A stretch of DNA of 64,000 nt, from positions 1-64,000 of the forward strand of contig JAQIWT010000012.1 in assembly GCA_034696485.1 (NCBI GenBank), read 5' to 3'. Within the stretch, counting starts at the first letter, position 1. Each line of letters starts with the position of its first letter. Source of the stretch: Isohypsibius dastychi (lineage: Eukaryota > Tardigrada > Eutardigrada > Parachela > Isohypsibiidae). Shown here one piece after another: positions 1 through 8,975 of the stretch. Below the pieces are notes generated by a model. The model saw only the letters and a list, made by a program, of their open reading frames with translations. It ran no database searches and was not told where the DNA came from. The translations under genes and the position numbers were made by a program.

Positions 1-74
1 TCTACCTGCATAATGTTGTGGTTTCACCCGCTATGTGAATTGCCAAACCTTATTCACATAGCGGAAGTTTACTG
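1..74. mobile_element. Right end of a pogo/Tigger-like non-autonomous element
   Basis: These 74 bases match the last 74 bases of the complete element at 24798-25368 with only about two differences. They end in the same terminal repeat, reading GTTTACTG, followed by a TA at 75-76 that would be the target-site duplication. The rest of the element lies left of the window. It abuts coding sequence of the receptor gene on the minus strand. Confidence 0.8.
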
Positions 75-774
75 TACCTCAAATTTGCCTGACTCAGAGT
101 TACGGTCTAACAGAAAGTACGGGAAGTTTCGGTCTCCGTATTGGCTGACTGCACAATCGATGACGATCCCACGGAAGCTGTGTCCCCACATCAATTTTGT
201 AATTTCCCTGCCATCTTTCATGCCTTTGCCGTTCGAAATAGCTTTGTTCATAGCCTTGGGAAACATTCACGTTTAAGAGCGGCTCATATCTTATGCATTG
301 TGATTACCGCGCCGTACAGCATAACACCGTCCCATATTCCCAGAACTAAATGGGTTATCTGGGGAAACGAGAACGCAAAACATCGGTTATTTTGACTTGA
401 AATTATCAGTGATTTCCTACATACATACCTCCTCTCCAGCTGGGTAAGTATACCCAAAAGACTGCCGTGATACGCGTTTAACGGAGTCAAAAAAATCCTG
501 ATACTCTTCTTTCCCATCGGTCACATCATAGGCCATTTTGACCCTGATGACCAGCAGACTATCCAGAAGTCTACGAGCGCTCTGAAAGTGCAACAATCAT
601 CTCTGTCAGTAAAGCCACACGGCCCATAAATGCATGCAGCTTGTCAAATAGAAGGGGTGCGTTCTCTGTAATTCCGCCAATAATGATGATATGAACTAAT
701 CTAAGCACTAATGATCTTGCTTCAATTAGTTCAGATCAGCCTGTCATGTTCGAAACCCTAATTCTAGCAAGAAC

Positions 775-926
775 GCAACTCTAGAAGTACCGTCGTTCAT
801 GGTACTGCTTTTCGGTTTAATCGACACGGTAATTCTTCGTGCACTCTAGAAGTACCGTCGCAACTCTAGAAGTACCGTCGTTCATGGTACTGCTTTTCGG
901 TTTAATCGACACGGTAATTCTTCGTG
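775..926. repeat. Tandem duplication, about 85-base period
   Basis: A 67-base block (775-841) recurs almost unchanged at 860-926. Between them is a partial third start (841-860) repeating CTCTAGAAGTACCGTCG. The block lies inside the long intron of the receptor gene. No coding role is seen. Confidence 0.85.
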
Positions 927-1245
927 GGCGTGGATACGCGCTCCTATTGGTGTAACACTTGCGGCTAGAATTAGTTATCGTTAGAACCAGCAGAATCATA
1001 GTTGTCGAACCCCTTCTAATATTTGTCGAACCATGTCACTTTTGGTGATGTCATCAAAGAAGGTAAGGTCAGAGAAGCCGTGACGCTTGGTTTCAATCAA
1101 GTTTGTTGTGATATAGACCTGCGGTATTTACTATTCGGTATACGAAACAACAATTATATTCTGTACCAACAGCGTCTTACGAAGTCAGGCGTCATCAATC
1201 CTAATCGGTCGGCAGTTTGCTGCAAAAAAGGAGCAGTGTATGCAA

Positions 1246-1700
1246 TAAGCCGTGCTGACATACGGTTTGATTGGTTTATTTGACTTTACGTCAATCATGC
1301 TGCAGCCAACTCGTATCTTTTACGTGTAAATTGAGCTTGTAACTCTTCGGTTTGATATTATCAGCAGAAGAGGAGACTGCTGAGAGTCAGGAACGGATAA
1401 ACTGGGACCTGATTGAATTGACACACAGCACGGAGTACGAGTTCAGTTTCTTTAGCAGGGTAAACTGGTCATTTATTCGACTCTCAGCAGTCTCCTCTTC
1501 TGCTGATAATATCAAACCGAAGTCCCAAAAAATTATTTTCCATGTTGAAAAGAACCAGAGATGGTCTAGATTCAAAGAAATCGATGAAGCTGAAGAATAT
1601 CAAGCTTATTTTTCACGTTAAAAGGCGCGAGTTGGCTTCCAGCTTGATTGACGTAAAGTAAAAAAAAACCAATCGAAACCGTATGTCAGCACAGCTTATC
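1246..1700. repeat. Large interrupted inverted repeat (foldback/MITE-like)
   Basis: The left arm from 1246 pairs with the right arm ending near 1698. Outer blocks share GTGCTGACATACGGTTT with its reverse complement, and an inner arm at about 1348-1390 is a nearly perfect reverse complement of about 1480-1522. Apparent open frames across it come from the palindrome. It sits in the intron between receptor exons 1861-2047 and 619-707. No clear target-site duplication was found, so the class is unknown. Confidence 0.75.
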
Positions 1701-3536
1701 ACCGCCATTCGGTCGAAATTAATTAGTTTTTCCAGCTCACCAGAACGTTGTACACGACTCGAGGTAGAGCTGCGATGATAATCACTAAATAACGGGCAAA
1801 TTGTTCACGTAGTCCTGTCTGTCACGCAAGGAAATGGTGTATGACACAGCGGAAACTCACCTCTGGCCTTTTCAGCAGCTCGAATCAGCAATCCTTCCAA
1901 AAAACTAAGCTGTTCTGCACTTCCAGTTAAATTATCTGACAAAAACTGCATGCTTTCCAACTTGACATATAGATCGACACGAGACAACCTCAGCACCTCC
2001 TGGTATGAGTTTTGAAAGTCTTTCGAGTATTCTTGATGGTCGGACAGCTGTGGACATATTTTCAAGTGGTAGATGCACCAAAATCGTTCTAAAGAACGCT
2101 CCCATTTCTCAACTCACCACGGCATGGTTTGACCATGAGAAGTGATCCAAAATCCGGATCAAGAACAATGAGACATCTTCTTGCGTGTAGCCAAAACGCG
2201 TCAGAACGTCAGTTGACCTTTTATCCTCGAACCGAATGCCGCTGGCTCCCGAAGTGATGACAGGGATGTTCCAGCGCATCGCCAAGCCCCGAATATTGTA
2301 CATGGACTCTGTGCAACTAGGTCCCACAAGCAGTGCACACCCTGTCTTAGATTTTTGAAGGTGTAAATCAACTAGAGTGGGTGCAGAAGCCAGAGTCGTA
2401 GAATCACCTGCAGATATTATGTAACTAATACTCTTAAACTTTCTTAACGAATTTTAGACAGTAATATACAACAAAGACTATATTAACAATAACAAGGAGA
2501 TTATTTCCGTGGTTGAAATCGCAAAATGTGAAATCAGTCAAATCGTATAGAGTTCTGCAGTTGCGTGCTCACGTTACATCCTTAATGCTTGCTTGCTAAA
2601 AAAGTGTGGAATAAAATAATCTCTCTACCGTTTAGTTACCGTCAGGAACTCCAGTTTCGGTTGATCGTTCAGTTCCGTTGCAGTTTAGATGAATTAAAGG
2701 TTAATCGTTACCGTTCCGTTACGGTTATTAAATAAGTCGACCGTTCCGTTATTCCGTGCTGGGCTATCAAGGAGCAGACAACGAAATCCGGCCTGTGATG
2801 GCACATGTGCCTGTCTACCCCGCCCCGAAAAAGTGATGATGTCTCGCATCTTCTCAAGATCATGAAGACAGCCGATAAAAAAAATCGCAAGCTGTGCTCC
2901 GAAGTGTACTCTATCCGATTTGACTGATTTTACATTCTCGCGATTTCAACCAGGGAAATGATATCGTTGTGAAAAGAGGAAGGGTTTGCTGTCAGCTTAA
3001 GCCGAAAGAAATTTACCACATCCTGATGGGATTGCCGCTCGGACGATGCGGAACTCAATGTTCTGGAAAGCAAAATGCGGCTGCATGCGGTCGAGAGCCA
3101 ACTGGATGGCTGGCGTCACTGGGATGGTGTTGTTTTCCCATAGTTCGCAGATTGTCACAACCTGATAGTTTGACTTATTCGGCTCAAGCTTCGGGATGCT
3201 GGATGGGTCAAGAGGTGGAAAGACGACGGCATAGTGAGAGTAATTTGAAACAGGGACTGCGGAGGTGGCGTGAGAAACAATAACCGAGGCTACCAGAAAT
3301 CCGGCAAATAGGAGAAACATTTTGGGTTTTAGCTATTCGACTGACATTTTGAAAAAGAGAGCCATGCGAACATGATTTTTGAATATGCAGTAACCGACGT
3401 TTGATTCCTTCTCATTACAGTGCATGTAAAATGTCTCCTTTTCAGAGTTACCAGATTGGCTCCATCCCGTCAGCTACCGCTCTCTGCTCTGGCTTCAATA
3501 TCGATCTAGCTGTTCAACAACGGGAGTCAAAAGCGG

Positions 3537-3761
3537 TTATTGGCTCTTGCTGATATTTTGCGAGAACCCGATGAAGCGCTCCTTCCAATCAAACACGTTT
3601 TCGTTCCTTTTTCGAGAAAATATTGATGTTTTCTTCGTGAACTCAAGATATTCTACGTGCTGCGTCTCATTGTCTCTCCTGGCAGAGACACTTCTATCAA
3701 CTGTTAGATAATCGAAAGGCTTTTCAGGAAAATCTTCTTCATCGCCAAAAAGCGTATTCAT
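3537..3761 (-). CDS. Possible small hypothetical protein, 74 residues
   Basis: An ATG-initiated frame of 74 codons on the minus strand, rich in charged residues and ending in TAA. It has no signal peptide or membrane segment. I recognise no family and see no clear splice sites around it. It could equally be one exon of a larger gene or a chance frame, so treat it as weak. Confidence 0.2.
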   Translation of the reverse strand: MNTLFGDEEDFPEKPFDYLTVDRSVSARRDNETQHVEYLEFTKKTSIFSRKRNENVFDWKERFIGFSQNISKSQ

Positions 3762-4501
3762 AGATAGAACACAGAAAGATTGCGAGTTGGTTTTTCTTGA
3801 TAACAGTGCGAAGACCCAAACCCAACGCCAGGTGTCGGTTTAAAAAAAATTAGTAAACCAGCCGAGCTCGTAGAAATGAGGAAACCATCCCCTCGCTATA
3901 AGATTTTTTTGCCTCGGGATTCTTCAACAATAGTGTCGTAGCTGTGACGTACAGTATTGTAGCTTATTTCCCGAGGGTCAAGACATTTGGTGAACAAGGG
4001 GATTCGGGGACCGGGAGGGACCTAGTGGAGTCGGAAACCTCATTCGTTCCGCGTTCGCTAAGCGGAAAACGTCCATAGAAAACAAACGCAGTTTTGGCCA
4101 GAAATTTCCATCCTCTGTACCATGTATCCCAATGAATTGTCGTCTGCAGAACCCAACGGCGAAAACTGTTAACGAGAGTGGCATGTAATAACGACTCCTC
4201 ACGGAAGATATTGAATTATTCGATTGTCATACGCAGAGTATTACCTTCATTGTTCTGTATTTGTCGGCAAGAGGCTACTGGCTAAGAGGTGCATTCGAGT
4301 TGTGCGCACGACACCTCATTAGGTCAGAAAGAGAAACTAAGAAACCAAGAACTAGAAGCAGTCCCATAATTCACATAATACGTTTAATTTGGCTGATTTT
4401 TTCTGAAGTGGCTCATCAAGATTATCTACAGAATTATGAAGGGCCAGTTTTTCGATTTTCGAAGGTAGGAGAAACTTAACCCATTTTAAACTGAACACGT
4501 T

Positions 4502-4567
4502 GGCCAAGAATTTCTTTGGTCGCGGCCAAATGTTTCTTTGGACACGGCTAAAAGTTTCTTGGCTTGG
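4502..4567. repeat. Three degenerate copies of a 22-23 base tandem repeat
   Basis: The unit has the form GGCCAAGAATTTCTTTGGTC and recurs three times with substitutions, ending in TTTCTTGGCTTGG. Confidence 0.65.
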
Positions 4568-4585
4568 CTTCAGGTTTTGTTGTAT

Positions 4586-4690
4586 GCGTCTCAACACTCT
4601 TAAGCGGCAAACGGTAAGCAGTAAGCGGTAACCGTGCCCAAATGGTTACCTTACACCTGACAGCTCCCTCTTTTTTGATTTTAACAATTA
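4586..4690 (+). repeat. Dispersed repeat, copy 1
   Basis: Shares about 100 bases with 16750-16850, including GTAAGCAGTAAGCGGTAACC and TGGTTACCTTACACCTGACA in the same order. Both copies start with ATGCGTCTCAA. It is intergenic and I see no terminal repeats. Confidence 0.75.
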
Positions 4691-5289
4691 AATTATGCAT
4701 GTTAAATAAAAGTTAAACACTAAATACTAATATAAAATGAAGTATGTTAAACAATAAATTGAAATTATTAAGATTCAATTCAACGGTTAGCGGGACGGTT
4801 AACGGGCTCAAAGGGTTTAACGGGAACGGGCAACAGAACGGGGGATTTGTTAAGGTTTAACGGAACGGGAGCGGTTGACCGGAAATGAAAAACGGGGCAG
4901 GTCTGATCTGCATCAATGCAGCGGTTTGATTGATTAAGAGTAGACAGACTCTGAAGCTTGGCGTAAATGCATTTGAAAACCACGAAGAATTTATTGAAAC
5001 CATCCACCCATTATTAGCAAGAAACAAGAGAGTAAAAAGTTGTTGACGTGGTAAGCGTGAACAACAATCTGGCTGGCCGAACTAAATAGATTGTTTGGCG
5101 TTGAAGAAAACGGACCACACCATAAGCATTGTGAGCAAACACGAGTTCAGAATTTAGATTTAAAGTGAACCCAGTGAAGCCTGTTTCGGCGTACTGTTTC
5201 TGCGTTTTCAGAAGCAGTATCTAGACAACTTTTTCCGGCCACATGCTCCGTTTGTAAATGCCTTCAAGAAATCAAATGCTAAAACTGTA

Positions 5290-6436
5290 TTAGGTGAGTT
5301 GTCGAGTGTGGTGAATGTTTACCCCCATGACGCAGCCGGTGCCGGGCTCTTTACATTTGTATGCCATGATTACCCTCATTTGCTTTTCACCGCACAAGTC
5401 CGACAAATCACGCTGAATTTTCGGTGTGATGTTCAACGTGCATCCAGGATGACCTTGACACCTTTGCCCAATTTCGTAATAAACATCAGCTTGACAAGTC
5501 GACTCTGGCAGCTGACAATGGCCATTAGAGATTCGTGGAATCTCAGTGTAAATCGCAGCCGCTACATCAATGCATGTCCCGCATGGTATCTTCTCTGCCA
5601 TATCTTCATAGGCAAAAGCAAATCGTGAAGCCGGATCCTGCAAAGGTCAAGCTGGACAAACACAGTCACAAATGTCGTATTTCTCACCATTTCCTTCGCA
5701 CAATTGAACATCACCATCAGCCTTCTTCCACTATTCGATTTCAAAATGATCGAGTCTAAAGAACTATCCAGAAGACATGACTGTTTACCACCGCAACGTT
5801 TTCTTAAAGCTGGAAGAGCATCTATCGTTCTCATGAGGTCACTAGGAAGCTCACAGCGACCATTTATTAGCTGATAATCGTCCAGATAATTTGCTCCGGC
5901 AATGTTGATACCTTCTCCGGTGCGACACTCGATTGTCTTGGATGTACCTTCGGCAACCTCGATCAGCTGATAGGATGACGCCGAGAAACTCGTCTGGTTC
6001 ATGAATTCACAGGAGTAGGTGACCTCTAGCTTGCTCGCCAGGTCGAGTCCTGGACATGGATCACCCAAATCAGTTTTTTCGGGATACACATGACACGTTT
6101 GCTTGTCAGCGCAGTAGCTTGTGACCAGTTCCAGTGCATCTTTTTGAAGATTTTTGAAGATTTGTCTCAGGCCCGCAGTAGAGACTGCATGTGTCCTCAC
6201 CAAATAAATGGGAGCAGGCAGTCGTATAGGAAACGTTGTGGATGTGGATCGCAGGAAAATCGTTAGGGCACCTGATGACTACGTTCAAATCTCCTTCGAA
6301 GACTTCAATGGTGTGAAATTTCGCACAAACAATTAAAAACTGCAAGTTGGTTGAATGTATCAAATGAACCTGTTGCATGCTTATCTCTTACCAATTCGCA
6401 GACCATAAAGACGAAGCAATTCACAGATTGTCTCAT
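5290..6436 (-). pseudogene. Secreted SUEL/galactose-binding lectin-domain protein, frameshifted
   Basis: Three exons: 6392-6436, 5688-6339 and 5290-5637, with 50-52 base introns in phase 0. The start gives a signal peptide (MRQSVNCFVFMVC, then FLIVCA). Three SUEL-type (D-galactoside/L-rhamnose-binding) lectin domains follow. Domain 1 starts near HTIEVFEG and ends DPCPGLDLASKLEVTYSC. Domain 2 runs from TIECRTGEG to RRLMVMFNC. Domain 3 contains IPRISNGHCQLP and ends QMRVIMAYKC. Such proteins bind sugars outside the cell. Exon 2 contains TTTTTGAAGA twice in a row (6141-6160) inside domain 1; this extra 10 bases shifts the frame, and the exon otherwise keeps phase 0. It is a recent null allele, a pseudogene or an assembly error. 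About 344 residues would be expected for the unduplicated form. Confidence 0.78.
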
Positions 6437-6957
6437 TCCTCAAACAGGAGCCCTTGAAGCTTGAAATAGCGGATGCACAGGTCTCAGGTAATACCCAATG
6501 CGCTTTGATGCCGAAACGAGTGGTTCAGTATGCAACGCAAGCAACCCGACTGAACGGAATTTTGAACAGATTGGAACCAATTAAATGTCTGTACTATGCT
6601 GTTGATTATCTGACGTTTTAGAAGCTCCAGCGTTCTTGTTGCGCCAACTGCTTGGTCAAATGACACCCCGAAGGGTTAGCTTGACAGATGTTCAATAATT
6701 TGTAAATTATTGTTTGTTAATTTCGAATGAGAGACAAATGTTCCGTTCCCTCTTTGCTGCCTATGTAACGCGCAGTAGTCGCTGCGCATTGTTGTTGATG
6801 GATGGAAACTTTTCTGAAGCAAGAAAAAACTCAAGAAGCCATAGGGCGTTTTGACAAACCCCCGTTTTTACAGCTCCACCTTGTAGCGCTGCTAGATATG
6901 ATGCTGGTCACTTTTCGTAAGACGCTCGTAATGACTTCGGAACAGGATAAAATCTCT

Positions 6958-7066
6958 TACAGATTTGTGAGCTTGGAGATGTTGATAGAGTTTGTCCATT
7001 CTATGAGTGACATAACCGCATAGATAACATTTCCACGACTCGGGAACTTCCTCGTGATTTTTCCTT
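6958..7066 (-). pseudogene. Stray copy of one C2H2 finger exon end from the neighbouring PR-zinc-finger gene
   Basis: On the minus strand it reads ESWKCYLCGYVTHRMDKL, then HQHLQAHKS in the parent (YQHLQAHKS here), followed by a GTAAGAG splice donor. It is nearly identical to 9882-9990 of the gene at 8976-11957. Because the copy keeps the donor and a few intron bases, it arose by DNA duplication and not from mRNA. No flanking exons are recognisable, so it is an isolated fragment. Confidence 0.8.
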
Positions 7067-7389
7067 GTGAAACTACCTGCCTAATTAATGCTAATCATGC
7101 ACTGGTTTTCAACAGCCTAACCATTTCGTTCGAATATCATTGCGAGCGATGCAAGAAAGTGCTGGTAACTGGTAACCAATCGGCAGTTAGCTCTGTGTGA
7201 CCTTTCATAGAAATGTCCATGTAGCATATCACCATAAAAAATGTCAAATTCAGTAAATCAAACGTTTCAGTAAATCAAACGTTGCGAATATCTGCTCCAG
7301 AATCGAGCAGAGCATTTACAAGCAATCTAAGGCTGGCTACCAAAATTTGCCTAGAGTTGGTTACCCAATGCGTAGAAATGCACTACAAA

Positions 7390-8710
7390 AGGCCCTTTTT
7401 TGGCCTTCATCTCGAGCCCTCAAAAAGGCTTTATAAGTTGATCGCAAACGAAGAAAAATGCTTTCGGATGACACGTTTAAAAGCTTTTTTTTCGTTTTCG
7501 CTGGGCTTAAAAAGCCTTCGAATTAGAGAGTGCCTTTATTTCGCCTTCATTTTTCAAAGGGCCTTTAAATACCCTGTGTTTTTGAAAGCCTCGGTTTCAG
7601 GGCCTTTAAAAAGCCTTCGACTTTGCAGGCCGTCTATCAATTTTTTAATGGATTGATGACCTTTCTCGCCAGACTCTTGGTTATTCGATTTATTTATGCT
7701 TTTGCATTGACCAGAAGTTCAGAAAAGAATTCCGAATCGTGTCCGAAAGAAAGCAATCTCACAGAAAACAACGAGTAATTAGTCACATAAGGCTTCCAAA
7801 AAAACACACTACTAATCAATTTCGACGATTCTGAGTCCCGGTTGTGATCAGTTGAGGCCTTTCGGAATATTCTTCGTTTCTTCGGTGTGGATTGTTCATA
7901 CTCTGGTGAAGACTCTGCTACTGGAGACATCGATTTCTTTCCACGCACGTTAAAACGCAGGAGATTCTTGAAGAAAACGAGAATGACTGATTTGAGTAAT
8001 TGGTAGAATTCTTGGTGGAAGCACAAGAAATTTTTCAAAGCAGAAAATATCAACTTACTGTATCTAAATGCTGCTTTTCAGTGGAAGCGTCACCATCGGA
8101 ACTTCGTAACAGCAACTCCAGTTTTACAAAAACTCAAATTGAAATGCATTAGAATAAATATCTTGAAGGCCTTTCCGTGTCCAGCGGTCGTTTTGGAAGA
8201 GTTAACACATCCGCTTGGTCACAGTGAAGGCTGTACACAAAATATCCTTCGAATATGAATCGTCGAAGGAAATTTTCGGATACAGACATTATCTGCCATG
8301 GTGCAAAAAGATTGACAACTAAAATAGCCAAGGTGAGATCATGTGGGCTGAAAGCCGTGTGTACGAAAAATTCCTTTTTGTGCCTTCGAAACCCGTTCGG
8401 AAAAAGCCTTTATAAGTCCTTCATTTCCACATTACGGACAAACATAGTCAATTTCGCCCAGGAGACGGAATTTCGGCCTGCCTTTGATTTGCAAGCCTTC
8501 TTTTTTCCCTCAAATAAGAAGGTGCTTGGATAAAGGTGAAAAAAGGGCTTCGAAAAGAAAGGCGTTCAAAATTGAAGGCAAATTGTAGGGACTTTATTCT
8601 GACAAAAAATTTGAAGGCCCTCATCTACCCTTCGTTTCAAAAGGCCTTCAGAACTGAAGGCAGAATAAAGGCAATGAAGACTTTAAAAGCCGCTTAAAAT
8701 GGCTACGAGC
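7390..8710. repeat. AAGGCCTTT-rich degenerate repeat field
   Basis: At about 7390-7650 and again at 8160-8710 the words AAGGCC, GAAGGC, AAAAGCCTT and their complements occur every 20-40 bases in both orientations. The 7690-8150 stretch between them is less repetitive. It looks like an old, scrambled satellite or low-complexity expansion. No unit length is constant. Confidence 0.5.
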
Positions 8711-8975
8711 CTTTATTTCGTAAAAACTTCTATGCATTGGGTATTTACTATACCTTTGTTGACAGCAGCATGTTCGCAAAACGTGCCTGATTGTGCCAAC
8801 TCTAGGAGGACTCTTCACTATTCTCAAAGACTCTTATCGTAAAGAAACATAACCATGTCTATTTTGGCCACAATATTTATTCGTACAAATTGGTCATCTT
8901 TCCAGGTCATCACAATCCAAAGTGCTACGGTTCCGTCGAACAAGCAGACAAGGATAATCGAGCAGCCCATCACAT

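Larger units (their letters stand above)
77..3320 (-). pseudogene. Natriuretic-peptide-receptor-type (ANF-receptor) ligand-binding region, probably broken
   Basis: Exons seen on the minus strand: 3017-3320, 2118-2407, 1861-2047, about 619-707, 429-581, 308-358 and 254 down to 77. The first starts with an ATG and a hydrophobic signal peptide. The second encodes GPSCTESMYNIRGLAMRWN then IPVITSGA, the third an extracellular-lobe segment, and the later ones WDGVMLYGA, DGREITKLMWGHSFRG and a YGDRNFPYFLLD-like stretch. Their order and spacing match the ectodomain of natriuretic peptide receptors and receptor guanylyl cyclases, which bind a peptide outside the cell. The membrane, kinase-like and cyclase parts are not in the window. 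Phases agree at every junction except 619/581, where the apparent gap is only 37 bases. Coding sequence is also cut at base 75 by a mobile element, so this is probably a broken gene or a truncated receptor. The family call is firm; loss of function is inferred. Confidence 0.68.
2635..4880. repeat. AACGG/CCGTT-rich low-complexity stretches (2635-2760 and 4785-4880)
   Basis: Only the two ends of this span are meant. At 2635-2760 the plus strand repeats CCGTT-type words; at 4785-4880 it repeats AACGG-type words, the reverse complement. They may be decayed copies of one simple repeat in opposite orientations. The sequence between them is described separately. Confidence 0.4.
3330..5280. other. 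Gap between receptor and lectin genes
   Basis: Apart from the small open frame at 3537-3761, the short tandem repeat at 4502-4567 and the dispersed repeat at 4586-4690, I see no convincing exon on either strand. Confidence 0.5.
6440..8970. other. Gene-poor interval with repeats
   Basis: Contains a stray zinc-finger exon fragment (6958-7066), a 16-base direct duplication near 7252-7284 (CAGTAAATCAAACGTT twice) and an AAGGC-rich degenerate repeat field. A minus-strand stretch at about 7800-7960 encodes a short Ser/Lys-rich segment (SPEYEQSTPKKRRIF) that might be an exon relic, but nothing supports a gene. Confidence 0.45.

Noticed and set aside
1352-1621. 89-codon plus frame and 62-codon minus frame with the same LSAEEETAES segment
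   Set aside because: The similarity of both strands is produced by the inverted repeat, not by a protein gene.
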